A stretch of DNA of 52,126 nt from Acidobacteriota bacterium (GCA_016789705.1 JAEUQR010000063.1:1-52126); one strand, 5' to 3'. Shown: positions 9,796 to 19,433, numbered from the stretch's first letter. The notes: a model not told the origin generated them from the letters alone. Numbers and translations: made by a program.

Positions 9796-10691
9796 CATCG
9801 GCGCTCGTCATCATCAATCCGATCTCGGGCGCCGGGCGGGCATACCCTGGCGGTGCGGCGGAAGTGGAGCTCGCCCGCGGTGTGCTGAGTCAGGGCGGCA
9901 TGGAGACGACCGTGGTCGTCACCCTCGGCCCGGGCCATGCGACTGACGCGGCGCGCGACGCCGTGTCGCGGGGCGTCGATCTCGTGGTGTCATGGGGTGG
10001 CGACGGCACGATGAACGAGGTGGCGCGCGCGCTGGCGTTCGGCACGACGGCGCTGGCGCTCGTCCCGGCCGGCTCGGGCAACGGGCTCGGGCGCGACCTC
10101 GGCGTGCCGCTCGATCCGGCGCGGGCGCTGGCGATTGCGGCCGGCGGCCGGCGGCGCCGCATCGACGTCGGCGAGGTGAACGGCGAGTACTTCTTCAATG
10201 TCGCCGGCGTCGGGCTCGATGCGCGTATCGCGCGGGCGTTCGCCGAACGCACCGGACGGCGCGGCCGCCTGCGGTACGCGCAGGTGGGCGTGGAGGCGGT
10301 GCTCAGTTACCGCGCGGCGCCGGTCGAGGTCGCATGGGACGGCGGGGCGTCGGCTCCCACGGCGCTCATCGTCGCTTTCGCCAACTCCCGCCAGTACGGC
10401 AGCCACGGCGTCATCGCCCCGACCGCCTCGCTCGACGACGGACGCCTGAATCTCGTCATCATCGAAGATCAGCCCATCTGGCGCATCGCCTCGCGGCTGC
10501 CGTCGTTCTTCCTCGGCCAGCTCGGTCCCGGGCACGGCGTGACGATGAGCACGTTCACAGCGGCGTCGGTCTCGGCGGCAAGCGGCACCGACCTGCACCT
10601 CGACGGGGAGCCGCGGACGGTGCGCGGGCCGCTCTCCGTGCGGGTGCATCCGCGGGCGCTCGACGTCATCGTGCCGCCATCCCGGCCGTAG
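9792..10691 (+). CDS. Diacylglycerol/lipid kinase family protein (DagK/YegS-like)
   Basis: A 299-residue lipid kinase with the DAGK catalytic domain. NPISGAGR starts the fold, GGDGTMNEVA is the nucleotide-binding glycine motif, PAGSGNGLGRDL follows, and FNVAGVGLDARIA begins the second domain. Members phosphorylate diacylglycerol or related lipids at the membrane. The GTG start at 9792 overlaps the sixA stop. It could supply phosphatidate for phospholipids or, given its company of phosphate genes, help recycle diacylglycerol when membrane lipids are remodelled; that second idea is inference. Confidence 0.92.
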   Translation: MTSALVIINPISGAGRAYPGGAAEVELARGVLSQGGMETTVVVTLGPGHATDAARDAVSRGVDLVVSWGGDGTMNEVARALAFGTTALALVPAGSGNGLGRDLGVPLDPARALAIAAGGRRRRIDVGEVNGEYFFNVAGVGLDARIARAFAERTGRRGRLRYAQVGVEAVLSYRAAPVEVAWDGGASAPTALIVAFANSRQYGSHGVIAPTASLDDGRLNLVIIEDQPIWRIASRLPSFFLGQLGPGHGVTMSTFTAASVSAASGTDLHLDGEPRTVRGPLSVRVHPRALDVIVPPSRP

Positions 10692-10708
10692 GGCCCGGCC
10701 TCGCCGGC

Positions 10709-10765
10709 TGTAACGGGGGCGTTACGGCGAATTTACAGCCGGGGCCGGCCAGGGCGAGGCAGGAT
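10709..10765 (+). promoter_or_regulatory. PHO box before the 71-aa gene
   Basis: Three units at an exact 11-bp period: TGTAACG (10709-10715), CGTTACG (10720-10726) and ATTTACA (10731-10737). A -10-like CAGGAT is at 10760-10765, which leaves room for a fourth, unrecognisable unit. The gene begins at 10785. Confidence 0.65.
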
Positions 10766-10784
10766 CGGACGTGCGAGTCCTGTC

Positions 10785-11000
10785 ATGCTGACCTTCCAAC
10801 AGACCTTCCGGAAAGACGACCACACCTTCCGCCTCGAGATCCTGCTGGATCCGCAGGGCTGGCGTGTCGTGCAGCGCGCCGATGCGACGGTGGTGCGTGA
10901 TGCGCTCTACACCGACTGGCACCGCGTGGAGCGCGCCCGCCGCGCCTTCACCGTGGAGATGAGCGGCCTCAAGGCCGAAGGCTGGCTCGACGCCCGCTGA
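10785..11000 (+). CDS. Small Pho-controlled protein of unknown function (71 aa)
   Basis: A 71-residue protein that I do not recognise. It has no signal peptide, membrane segment or cysteines. The sequence alternates charged and aromatic residues (FRKDDHTFRLEILL, GWRVVQRADATVVRD, DWHRVERARRAF) and looks like a compact alpha/beta cytoplasmic domain. It begins at the ATG at 10785, directly downstream of a three-unit PHO box, and ends three bases from the stop of the convergent PhoB-like regulator. The dedicated phosphate-starvation promoter argues that it is a real gene and not a chance frame. Confidence 0.72.
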   Translation: MLTFQQTFRKDDHTFRLEILLDPQGWRVVQRADATVVRDALYTDWHRVERARRAFTVEMSGLKAEGWLDAR

Positions 11001-11003
11001 GGG

Positions 11004-11810
<807 letters not shown>

Positions 11811-11817
11811 TCGCTCC

Positions 11818-11872
11818 ACGCTACCGCCGCGAGGTTTCTTCGCGGTGACGGTGCCGTTAATTCTGGGTTACG
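11818..11872 (-). promoter_or_regulatory. PHO box and -10 of the orphan PhoB-like regulator
   Basis: Read on the minus strand, four units at 11-bp period: CGTAACC, ATTAACG, CGTCACC and AGAAACC (plus-strand 11866-11872, 11855-11861, 11844-11850, 11833-11839). Nine bases later comes -10-like TAGCGT (11818-11823), then 7 bases to the ATG. Confidence 0.7.
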
Positions 11873-11885
11873 GTGCCGTCGTGCC

Positions 11886-13151
11886 TCACACCACCGTGCC
11901 GGGGGGAATCACCGCATCCTTCGGCACGATCAGGATGCCTTCCCGGATGTAGTAGTTCGGCCCGTCGAACGTCTGCAGCTTCCGCTCATTGATGAGCCGG
12001 CAGCCTTCGCCGATGCGGGCGTTCTTGTCGACGATCACCCGGTCGAGTTCGACGCCCGGGCCGATGCCGAGGCCGACGCCGCTCGGATGCCCGTGCGTGG
12101 GCGCATCGTAGCTGTCGGCGCCGAGCAGCACCGAGCGGCGGATCGACGTGCCGGCGCCGATGGTGGTGCGGATGCCGATGACGGATTCCTGCAGGTCGGC
12201 GCGGTCGATGTAGCAGCCTTCGGCCACGAGCGCGCGGTCCATCGTCGTGCCGGTGATACGCGAGGGCGGCAGGAACCGCGCGTGCGTGTAGACGGGCCGC
12301 CGGTGGTCGTAGAAGCTGAAGGGGGCGCCAGTCTGCGTGAGCATGATGTTGGCGTCGTAGAACGACTCGACCGTGCCGACGTCGGCCCAGTAGCCCTTGT
12401 GCAGGTGCGCGACCACGCGGTACTTGTCGAGCGCAGCCGGAATCAGCTCGCGGCCGAAGTCCACGCCGCCTTCCTGTTCGAGCAGGTCGAAGAGCACTTC
12501 GCGCGTGAAGACGTAGATGCCCATCGAGGCCACGAACGGCTTGTCGTCGTCGAGCGGCATGAAGGTCGAGCCTTCGGGCGCGCTGCGGCCGATGGCGGCC
12601 AGGCGCTCCGCGTTCGGCTTCTCCTCGAACTGCTGGATGGCGCCGCGCCAGTCGAAGGTGAAGATGCCCATGCCGTGCGCGTCGTCGGCGTTGACGGGCA
12701 GCGCGGCGATGGTCACGTCCGCCTGGCGATCGACGTGGGCGTCGAGCAGTTGCGCGTAGTCCATCCGGTACAAGTGGTCGCCGGCGAGGATCAGGTAGTA
12801 GTCGGCGTCGTACTGCGCGAAGTGGCGGGCGGCCTTGCGGACGGCGTCGGCCGTGCCCTGGAACCAGGCCGTGCTCTCGGGGGTCTGCTCGGCGGCGAGG
12901 ATTTCGACGAAGCCGTTCGAGAAGGTGTCCATCCGGTAGGCGCCGGCCACGTGCCGGTTGAGCGATGCCGAGTTGAACTGCGTGAGCACGAAGATGCGCC
13001 TGAGGTCGGCATGCAGGCAGTTGCTGATCGGCACATCGATGAGACGGTACTTGCCGCCGATGGGCACCGCCGGCTTCGAGCGGTGCTGCGTGAGTGGGAA
13101 GAGCCGGCTGCCCTGGCCGCCACCGAGGATGAGAGCGAGCGTATCGCGCAT
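11886..13151 (-). CDS. glgC: Glucose-1-phosphate adenylyltransferase
   Basis: Makes ADP-glucose from ATP and glucose-1-phosphate, the committed step of bacterial glycogen synthesis. The 421 residues match the E. coli enzyme in length. The nucleotidyl-transferase motif ILGGGQGSRLFPLTQ, the substrate region SKPAVPIGGKYRLIDVPISN and the later KGYWADVGTVESFYDAN are all present, followed by a left-handed beta-helix C-terminal domain. The start is the ATG at 13151. TACACT lies 9 bases before it with no Shine-Dalgarno sequence. No other glycogen gene is in the window. Confidence 0.97.
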   Translation of the reverse strand: MRDTLALILGGGQGSRLFPLTQHRSKPAVPIGGKYRLIDVPISNCLHADLRRIFVLTQFNSASLNRHVAGAYRMDTFSNGFVEILAAEQTPESTAWFQGTADAVRKAARHFAQYDADYYLILAGDHLYRMDYAQLLDAHVDRQADVTIAALPVNADDAHGMGIFTFDWRGAIQQFEEKPNAERLAAIGRSAPEGSTFMPLDDDKPFVASMGIYVFTREVLFDLLEQEGGVDFGRELIPAALDKYRVVAHLHKGYWADVGTVESFYDANIMLTQTGAPFSFYDHRRPVYTHARFLPPSRITGTTMDRALVAEGCYIDRADLQESVIGIRTTIGAGTSIRRSVLLGADSYDAPTHGHPSGVGLGIGPGVELDRVIVDKNARIGEGCRLINERKLQTFDGPNYYIREGILIVPKDAVIPPGTVV

Positions 13152-13260
13152 CACCCGAGCAGTGTAAGGGCGCGGGGCGTGCCGGGGCAATGCGCGCAAA
13201 GTTGCGCGGCCGTCGCGCGGCGGCCACGCGTCGGACACGCGGCCCCCGGAAGCTGCCTCC

Positions 13261-14037
13261 ATGCTCACGGTCCATGCCACGGAAGCCGCCGGCTCTGGGC
13301 GGCCGACGATCGCCGTCATCGTCTGTGCCTACAACGAGGCCGGCTACATCGCGGCCTGCCTGCACACGCTCATCGGGCAGCGCCGGCTGCCGGACGACAT
13401 CGTGGTCGTCGACAATGCCAGCACCGACGGCACAGGTGATATCGCGCGCGCCGTTCCCGGTGTCCGCGTCGTGCGCGAGGAGCGACGGGGACTGGTCCGT
13501 GCCCGCGAGACCGGCGCTCTCGCGACGTCGGCCGACCTGCTCCTCTTCCTCGATGCTGATTGTCGGGCGCCGCGCGAATGGATTGCCCGCGTCGAGCGTC
13601 GCTTCGACGCGCGTCCGCGGCGCGTCGCGCTGTCGGGCACTTGCAGGTTCTACGACTGGCATCTCGGCGGGCGGCTGCTCATCCGCGCCTACGACCTCAC
13701 GGTCGCGCCGCTGACCCACCTGTTCGTGAAGCGCGTCCTGCGATGCGGCGTCGTGTTCTATGGCGGCAACTTCGCGGTCCGTCGCGCCGCGCTCGATGCC
13801 ATCGGCGGCTTCGATACGAGCATCGAGTTCCACGGGGAGGACACGAACCTGGGCCGCCGGCTCGCGACTGTCGGCGACGTGGCGCTCTCGGATGCCTGTT
13901 TCGTGAGGACGTCGGCGCGTCGCTACCGCGCCATGGGAACGTGGACCGTGTTGAGGTTGTACGTGCGCAACTTCTGGTCCGAACTACTGCGACACCGGCC
14001 GGCGGATGCCACGCATCTGGACGTGCGGGGCACCTGA
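13261..14037 (+). CDS. Family 2 glycosyltransferase
   Basis: A 258-residue GT-A fold glycosyltransferase. It shows VIVCAYNEAGYI at the nucleotide-binding start, VVVDNASTDGT, the metal-binding DxD motif in LLFLDADCRAP, GGNFAVRRAALDAIGGFD in the acceptor region and a catalytic acid in EFHGEDTNLGRRL. It lacks a predicted membrane anchor and ends shortly after the catalytic domain. It is the first of four plus-strand genes (GT2, PHP, GT4, GT4), though 149 bases separate it from the next one. The donor and acceptor cannot be read from sequence. Confidence 0.9.
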   Translation: MLTVHATEAAGSGRPTIAVIVCAYNEAGYIAACLHTLIGQRRLPDDIVVVDNASTDGTGDIARAVPGVRVVREERRGLVRARETGALATSADLLLFLDADCRAPREWIARVERRFDARPRRVALSGTCRFYDWHLGGRLLIRAYDLTVAPLTHLFVKRVLRCGVVFYGGNFAVRRAALDAIGGFDTSIEFHGEDTNLGRRLATVGDVALSDACFVRTSARRYRAMGTWTVLRLYVRNFWSELLRHRPADATHLDVRGT

Positions 14038-14186
14038 TACCCCAACATTTTGCGGTCGCGTCGCAGAACCGCGATGCCAGTGTCACGGTCGTCGCGCACC
14101 GTAGAGCGGACGCTCCACTTCGGAGACGATCCGGCTGCCAACGTTGTGCCCAGCGACGGGGTGGCGGCCGCTCGAAAGGGTGGCAG
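14038..14186. other. Intergenic stretch between GT2 and PHP genes
   Basis: 149 bases without a gene. I see no convincing promoter hexamers, hairpin terminator or repeat. An AAAGGG ribosome-binding site lies just before the PHP gene ATG at 14187. Confidence 0.5.
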
Positions 14187-15113
14187 ATGAGACTCGATAC
14201 GCACGTTCACACCAGGCACTCTGGGAACACGTCGATCCGCCCGCTCCGGCACATCATGCGCGAGTCGTACAACACGCCCGATCGCGTGTACGAGGTGGCG
14301 AAGTCCCGCGGTATGCAACTCGTCGCCATCACCGACCACGACCAGGTCAGCGGCGCGCTCAGCCTCGCCGGACTTCCGGATGTCGTCGTCGGCAGCGAAG
14401 TCACCGCCGTCTTCCCGGAAGACGGCGTCCGCGTGCACCTGAACGTCTTCCGTCTCGACCGCGAACAGCACGACACCATCCAGCGCCTGCGCCATGACAT
14501 CCGCGCGCTGCTGCCGTACCTGCACCGACAGGGGCTCTTCACGTCGTTGAACCACGTCGCGAGCGGCATCAACGGACCGCTCACCGCCGCTCACGTGGCC
14601 GCGATTCTGCCATGGGTGGACGCGCTCGAAGTGCGCAACGGGTCGCGCCTCGACGTCCAGAACCGTACCGCGGAATGCCTGGCGCTGGCGTCGGGCAAGG
14701 CCATGCTCGGCGGCAGCGACTCGCACACCGAACGCGGCATCGGGCTGACGTGGACGGAAGTGCCGGGCGCCCGGACGGTCGACGAGTTCTTCGACGGACT
14801 GCGGCGCGGCGAGGGTGTCGTCGGCGGCCGCCACGGCGGCCACGGAACCATGGCATCGGACATCGTGCGCTTCGCGGCGAGCCTCTATCGCGAACAGGCG
14901 CTCGAGACCCTGCGTCGGCCGGTGTCGCTGCGGACGCCGGCGATGCTGGCGGCATCCGTCGCCGCCCTGCCCCTGCTCGGCACGGCGCTCGCGACCGGCG
15001 CCCTGCACTTCGTGCACGAGCAGCGCTTCAATCGCGGCCTGCTGTTCGACCTCGTGTCCCGGCCCTACGCCCCGGTCGCGGCGCTCGCCGACATCGTCGA
15101 GGTGGCCGCGTGA
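14187..15113 (+). CDS. PHP-domain metal-dependent phosphoesterase
   Basis: A 308-residue PHP protein. Metal-binding motifs are visible: HVHTRHSG at the N-terminus, AITDHDQVSG, a conserved glutamate in GSEVTAVF, LNHVASG and GGSDSHTERGIG. These are the usual ligands of the trinuclear PHP site found in TrpH-like and histidinol-phosphatase-like enzymes. About 90 C-terminal residues (from GRHGGHGTMAS) form an extra region with a hydrophobic stretch MLAASVAALPLLGTALATGA that could be one membrane segment. It overlaps the next glycosyltransferase gene by GTGA, so the two are made together; a PHP enzyme paired with GT4 enzymes suggests a nucleotide-sugar or lipid-linked phosphate substrate. Confidence 0.85.
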   Translation: MRLDTHVHTRHSGNTSIRPLRHIMRESYNTPDRVYEVAKSRGMQLVAITDHDQVSGALSLAGLPDVVVGSEVTAVFPEDGVRVHLNVFRLDREQHDTIQRLRHDIRALLPYLHRQGLFTSLNHVASGINGPLTAAHVAAILPWVDALEVRNGSRLDVQNRTAECLALASGKAMLGGSDSHTERGIGLTWTEVPGARTVDEFFDGLRRGEGVVGGRHGGHGTMASDIVRFAASLYREQALETLRRPVSLRTPAMLAASVAALPLLGTALATGALHFVHEQRFNRGLLFDLVSRPYAPVAALADIVEVAA

Positions 15114-16297
15114 CGTCGCGGCGCCGCGTCGCCATCTTCACCGACAACGACTTCGAGAAGGTCAACGGCGTGACGACCACGCTGTCCGCGGTGCTCGCGC
15201 ATGCGCCGGACGATGTGGCGGTGCGCGTGTACACGGCCTCCCGTCTCGGGGCCGACCGGCCTGACTACCTGGCCCTGCCGTCATGGGGCGTCGGCATTCC
15301 GTTCTACAGCGAGATGCGGATGTACTGGCCGCCGTACCGGGCTCTCGTCCGGCATCTGCGTCGCGACCGCATCGACCTCATCCACCTCACCACGCCGGGG
15401 CCGCTCGGTCTGGCGGCCGTGGCGGCTGCCAGGCAGCTCGGCTTACCGCTCGTCGGCAGCTTCCACACCGATTTGGCGTCGTACACGACGATGCTGAGCG
15501 GGCACCGTGCACTCGGCGCGTTCATGCGCCACTACATGCGGTGGCTGTACAGCCAGTGCACCCGCGTGCTCGTGCCGTCGAACGACACGCGCGCGCTGCT
15601 CGCCGGGGCTGGCACGCCACCGGACCGGATCAGCGTGTGGGGCCGGGGCGTGGACGCCGACGCCTATTCGCCGCGTCACCGGTCGGTCTGGCAGCGCGCT
15701 GAATGGCGGGCCGGGCAGGATCGCCCGGTCTTGCTCTACGTCGGGCGCATCTCCGAGGAGAAGGGCGTCAGGCAACTGCCGCGCCTGCACGACGCGTTGC
15801 TGCGGCTCGGGATCGATCACCGGCTGGTCGTCGTGGGTGACGGACCGCTTCGCGGCGACCTGGCACGGATGTGTCCGGACGCCGTGCTCCCTGGCACGCT
15901 GGGCAAGGAGGCGCTGGCGACGGCGTATGCCTCGGCTGACGTGTTCGTGTTCCCCAGCACGACGGACACCGCGGGCAACGTGGTGCTCGAGGCCCAGGCG
16001 TCGGGCCTGCCCGTGATCGTGTCCGACCGGGGCGGACCGCGCGAGCAGATGCTGCCGGGAACAACCGGCATCGTCTGCGGCGCTGACGATGCGGCCTGGA
16101 TTGCCGCCGCGGCCGGCCTCTACATCGACGCCGCCCGGCGAGGTGCCATGTCCCGCGCGGCCAGGGAGTGGGCGGCCGGGCGCGCGTGGGACGTGATGCT
16201 CGGGCCGCTCTTCGAGACCTACAGGCGAGCCCCTGAGGTCGGCCTCCCCCAACCCGCACCGGCGGGGCGTGTCCGGAGGACCAGGCAGCCGGCATGA
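15110..16297 (+). CDS. Family 4 glycosyltransferase (MgtA/SqdX/PimB-like)
   Basis: A 395-residue GT-B glycosyltransferase. The N-terminal domain begins with IFTDNDFEKVNGVTTTL, the signature of the lipid-glycosylating MgtA/SqdX group, and SFHTDLASYT forms part of the acceptor site. The donor domain has LLYVGRISEEKGV, VVGDGPLR and the EX7E region TDTAGNVVLEAQASGLP. The GTG start at 15110 overlaps the PHP stop and the gene overlaps the next by ATGA. The resemblance to SqdX/MgtA suggests that it glycosylates a lipid, but the sugar is not determined. Confidence 0.88.
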   Translation: MTSRRRVAIFTDNDFEKVNGVTTTLSAVLAHAPDDVAVRVYTASRLGADRPDYLALPSWGVGIPFYSEMRMYWPPYRALVRHLRRDRIDLIHLTTPGPLGLAAVAAARQLGLPLVGSFHTDLASYTTMLSGHRALGAFMRHYMRWLYSQCTRVLVPSNDTRALLAGAGTPPDRISVWGRGVDADAYSPRHRSVWQRAEWRAGQDRPVLLYVGRISEEKGVRQLPRLHDALLRLGIDHRLVVVGDGPLRGDLARMCPDAVLPGTLGKEALATAYASADVFVFPSTTDTAGNVVLEAQASGLPVIVSDRGGPREQMLPGTTGIVCGADDAAWIAAAAGLYIDAARRGAMSRAAREWAAGRAWDVMLGPLFETYRRAPEVGLPQPAPAGRVRRTRQPA

Positions 16298-17559
16298 GTG
16301 CTCCCGTCACGCTTCACCTGACCAACGCCTACCACCAGACGTCCGGCGGTATCCGCACGTTCTATCACGCGCTGCTGCAGTCGGCGTCGGCGCAGCGACG
16401 AGCCATGCATCTGGTTGTGCCGGCGGCGGCCGAGCGGACCGAAGCACTCGACCGCTGGACGACGATCCATCATGTGCGGGCGGCGCGGTCGCCACTGTTC
16501 GATCGCCGCTATCGTCTGCTGCGTCCAGACCATTATTGGTCGCGCCGCACGGCGGTCGGGCGCATCCTGTCCTCCGTGCGTCCAGACATCGTCGAGGTGT
16601 GTGACAAGTACACGTTGTCGGCGGCCGGGCGGCTCGCGCGATCGGGCTGGTACTGGGACGGATATCGTCCGACGGTCGTGGGCCTCAGCTGCGAGCGTAT
16701 GGACGACAACGTCGCGGCGTACATGCCGGGCGGGCGCTGGTTCGTGAAGGCCGCGCACACGTACCTGCGCGTGGTCTATGCGCCAGGATTCGACGCCCAC
16801 GTCGCCAATTCGCGTTACACCGCCGACGAACTGCTGTCGGGCGCTGGTGTGGCGGCCGTTGACGTGCGGAGCATGGGCGTGGACGTCGAGCTCTTCGCCG
16901 GCGCGGTGCCCGACGCCGCGTTACGGGCGAGGCTGCTCATCGACGCCGGCGGCACAGAACAAAGTGCCCTCGTGTTGTACGCCGGGCGTGTGTCACCGGA
17001 GAAGCACATCGATCCCCTGGTGCACGCCATCGGCAGGGCAGCGGTTGTTTCGTGGGACGGACGTGATGTCCGTCTCCTCATCGTCGGCGACGGCCCGTCG
17101 GCACTTTCACTGCGCCGACTGGCGGATCGCGTGGCCCCCGGTCACGTCCACTTCGTCGGCAGCCTGACCGACCGGGCGGCCCTCGCCGCCGTCTACGCCA
17201 GCGCCGACGTCTTCGTGCACACGAACGGACGCGAGCCCTTCGGCATCGCCCCCCTCGAGGCGATGGCCGCAGGCGTGCCGGTGGTCGTGCCGGCCGCCGG
17301 GGGCGTGCTGTCGTACGCGCACGACGGGAACGCGTGGCTCGTCCCGCCCACGGCCGAGGGATTCGCCTCCGGCATCCGCGCCGCGCTCGCGGCGCACGAC
17401 ACGGCGCGCGTCGCGATGGCGCGCGCAACCGCGCGTCAGCACGCCTGGCCGCTCATGGCCCGTCGCTACTTCGAGACGCTGGATGCGCTGCACCGGCGGC
17501 GGCTGGCGGCCGAACGACAGCAGATCCTGACGGGCCGCGCCCTGCCGTCGAGTGCCTGA
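16294..17559 (+). CDS. Family 4 glycosyltransferase
   Basis: A second GT-B enzyme of 421 residues. It opens with HLTNAYHQTSGGIRTFYHAL, where the glycine pair forms the usual N-terminal loop. The donor domain contains VLYAGRVSPEKHID, IVGDGPSALSL, SADVFVHTNGREPFGIAPLEAMAAG (split) with the EX7E-type motif, and VVPAAGGVLSYA. It is translationally coupled to the preceding GT4 gene by a four-base overlap. The two enzymes are different enough to act on successive sugars of one product. Its stop lies five bases from the stop of the convergent DASS transporter. Confidence 0.88.
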   Translation: MSAPVTLHLTNAYHQTSGGIRTFYHALLQSASAQRRAMHLVVPAAAERTEALDRWTTIHHVRAARSPLFDRRYRLLRPDHYWSRRTAVGRILSSVRPDIVEVCDKYTLSAAGRLARSGWYWDGYRPTVVGLSCERMDDNVAAYMPGGRWFVKAAHTYLRVVYAPGFDAHVANSRYTADELLSGAGVAAVDVRSMGVDVELFAGAVPDAALRARLLIDAGGTEQSALVLYAGRVSPEKHIDPLVHAIGRAAVVSWDGRDVRLLIVGDGPSALSLRRLADRVAPGHVHFVGSLTDRAALAAVYASADVFVHTNGREPFGIAPLEAMAAGVPVVVPAAGGVLSYAHDGNAWLVPPTAEGFASGIRAALAAHDTARVAMARATARQHAWPLMARRYFETLDALHRRRLAAERQQILTGRALPSSA

Positions 17560-17563
17560 GGGG

Positions 17564-18982
17564 CTACCAGAAGCCGAGCAGGCGCCACCACGCGAGGCCC
17601 ACCGTGAGCCACACGACGAGGTTGGCCGCGCCCACGACGGCACCCGTGCGCCACCACTCACCGAGCGTCACATAGCCCTGGCTGAAGAGAATGGGGCCGG
17701 TCGTCGTGCCGTAGTGCGTGAGGCCGGCCGGCAGGTTCGTGAGGCACATCAGGCTGTAGACGGCGAGCGTCGGCGGCACGCCCACGCCGATGAGCAGCGT
17801 CGCGAACGGCGGGAAGAGCGCCAGCATGTGCGACGTGATGCTGGCAAACGCGTAGTGCGTCACGAAGTAGAGCACGAGCACCAGCACCAGCACGGCGAAC
17901 CAGCCGATCCCGCCCAGCGCCGCGCCGACACCGGCCGCAAACGCCGTGGGCACCCCGGTGGCGTTCAGCAACTCGCCCATCTTGAGCAGGCCGCCGTACC
18001 AGATGAACACGTCCCACGCGGCGCGTTCGGCGACGATGCCCTCCCAGCGCAGGGTGCCGGTCACGAGCATCACGCCCAGACCGAGCAGGGCGACGAAGGT
18101 GACATCGAGGCGGTGGAAGCCGGTCGTGAGCCACAACACACCCACGCCGAGGAACACCGCCATCGTGATGCCTTCGAGCCGCCGCACCGGTCCGAGCACC
18201 TCGAGCTCACGCGCGGCAAAGGCTGACGCTTCGGGCGTGCGGGTCACTTCGGGCGGCACCATGCGGTGCACCACCCACGGCACGACCAGGCACGACACGA
18301 GTCCAGGCACGCTCGCGGCGATGAGCCAGCCCGACCACGTGACATCCACGCCGGCGAGTTTCGCCGCCAGGCCCGCCGCGAGCACGTTGCTCGCCTGGCC
18401 CGTGAGGAACATCGCGCAGGCCACCGCCGACCCCTGATACATCGCCGCGAGCAGGAAGCGGCCGAGGCGCGGCGCCGTCGGACCCGGTGTGGACCCGAAG
18501 AGCTCGGCGATACTGCGGCCGATGGGTAGCACCATGCCGGCCGAGCGCGCCGTGATCGACGGCACGCCGCTCGCGAGCGTGACGTCGGTCATCACGAGCG
18601 CGTAGGCGATGCCGAGGGAACTGCCGCCAAAGCGGCGGATGAAGAGGAGCGCGATGCGGCGGGCGAGCCCCGAGTCGAGGATCGCCCGCGCCATGAGCAT
18701 GGACGCGACGACCAGCCACACCGAGGGCTCGGCAAAGCCGCCGAGCGCCTCGCGCATCGGCGTGCCGTTGGCGGCCATGGCCGTGAGACCCAGCATCACG
18801 AGCGCGGCCCCGGGCATGGGCTCGATCGCCATGCCGGCGATGACCGAGACGAAGATGGCGAACGTGCGCCAGCCCTGCGGCGTCACCGCGTCGGGCCGCG
18901 GCGCGAGCAGCGAGATCGCGAGGAAGAGCGCGACGAGGGCCGCCAGGCGGTCGAGGCGAACGGGGGAGCCTGGAGCGGACAT
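17564..18982 (-). CDS. DASS/SLC13-family anion transporter
   Basis: A 472-residue inner-membrane symporter with about 11-12 hydrophobic segments. The two pseudo-symmetric SNT-like motif regions appear as ARSAGMVLPIG with TGQASNVLAAG in the first half and TNLPAGLTHYGTTTGPI in the second. The family moves dicarboxylates, 2-oxoglutarate, malate or sulfate with sodium. The second motif LTHYGTTTGP resembles the YbhI/plastid 2-oxoglutarate-malate branch more than sulfate carriers. TACAAT lies 9 bases before the ATG at 18982 with no ribosome site. Unlike the SLC13 protein at 40950 it lacks TrkA-C domains. Confidence 0.88.
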   Translation of the reverse strand: MSAPGSPVRLDRLAALVALFLAISLLAPRPDAVTPQGWRTFAIFVSVIAGMAIEPMPGAALVMLGLTAMAANGTPMREALGGFAEPSVWLVVASMLMARAILDSGLARRIALLFIRRFGGSSLGIAYALVMTDVTLASGVPSITARSAGMVLPIGRSIAELFGSTPGPTAPRLGRFLLAAMYQGSAVACAMFLTGQASNVLAAGLAAKLAGVDVTWSGWLIAASVPGLVSCLVVPWVVHRMVPPEVTRTPEASAFAARELEVLGPVRRLEGITMAVFLGVGVLWLTTGFHRLDVTFVALLGLGVMLVTGTLRWEGIVAERAAWDVFIWYGGLLKMGELLNATGVPTAFAAGVGAALGGIGWFAVLVLVLVLYFVTHYAFASITSHMLALFPPFATLLIGVGVPPTLAVYSLMCLTNLPAGLTHYGTTTGPILFSQGYVTLGEWWRTGAVVGAANLVVWLTVGLAWWRLLGFW

Positions 18983-19018
18983 GCGCGCGCCATTGTAGTG
19001 GCACGCGGTGCCGGCGAC

Positions 19019-19426
19019 TTACGCCGGTGGCGGCGCGGCCTGCGCGGCGCGCACGGCGCGGGCGCGGTCGCGCCGTGTGCTGTCCACGTGTCCAAGGGCG
19101 TGGAGGGCGGCGTCGAACACCGACGCGACGACCGGATCCTCAGGGCGCGCGAGCCGGTAGTGCATCCACACGCCGTCGCGACGGGCCTCGACGAGGCCCG
19201 ACTTGCGCAGATACGCGAGGTGCCGCGAGGCGGTGGGCTGTGACACTCCGAGGCTGGCGTGGATGTGACACACGCACAGCTCGCCGCCCGGCCCGCCAGG
19301 CAGGTCGGCCAGGATGGCGAGGATGCGCAGGCGCGTCTGGTCGGCCAGGGCCTGGTAGAGGCTCACGAGCGTGGCCGCGTGTTTCACGCGGGGCGTCTGC
19401 GCGGGTGTGCAGCAGGTCGTCGGCAT
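19019..19426 (-). CDS. arsR: ArsR-family metalloregulator
   Basis: A 135-residue winged-helix repressor. The DNA-binding helix region reads LGVSQPTASRHLAYLRKSGL. The arsenite-sensing pair C51 and C53 is in ELCVCHIH, the classical ArsR site, and an extra pair C5-C6 lies at the N-terminus. In this family arsenite binding releases the operator. The start at 19426 is chosen because homology begins there and AAGG lies five bases upstream. It is transcribed away from arsM, sharing a compact intergenic region with an inverted repeat, so it very probably represses both genes. Confidence 0.93.
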   Translation of the reverse strand: MPTTCCTPAQTPRVKHAATLVSLYQALADQTRLRILAILADLPGGPGGELCVCHIHASLGVSQPTASRHLAYLRKSGLVEARRDGVWMHYRLARPEDPVVASVFDAALHALGHVDSTRRDRARAVRAAQAAPPPA

Positions 19427-19433
19427 ATGCGCC

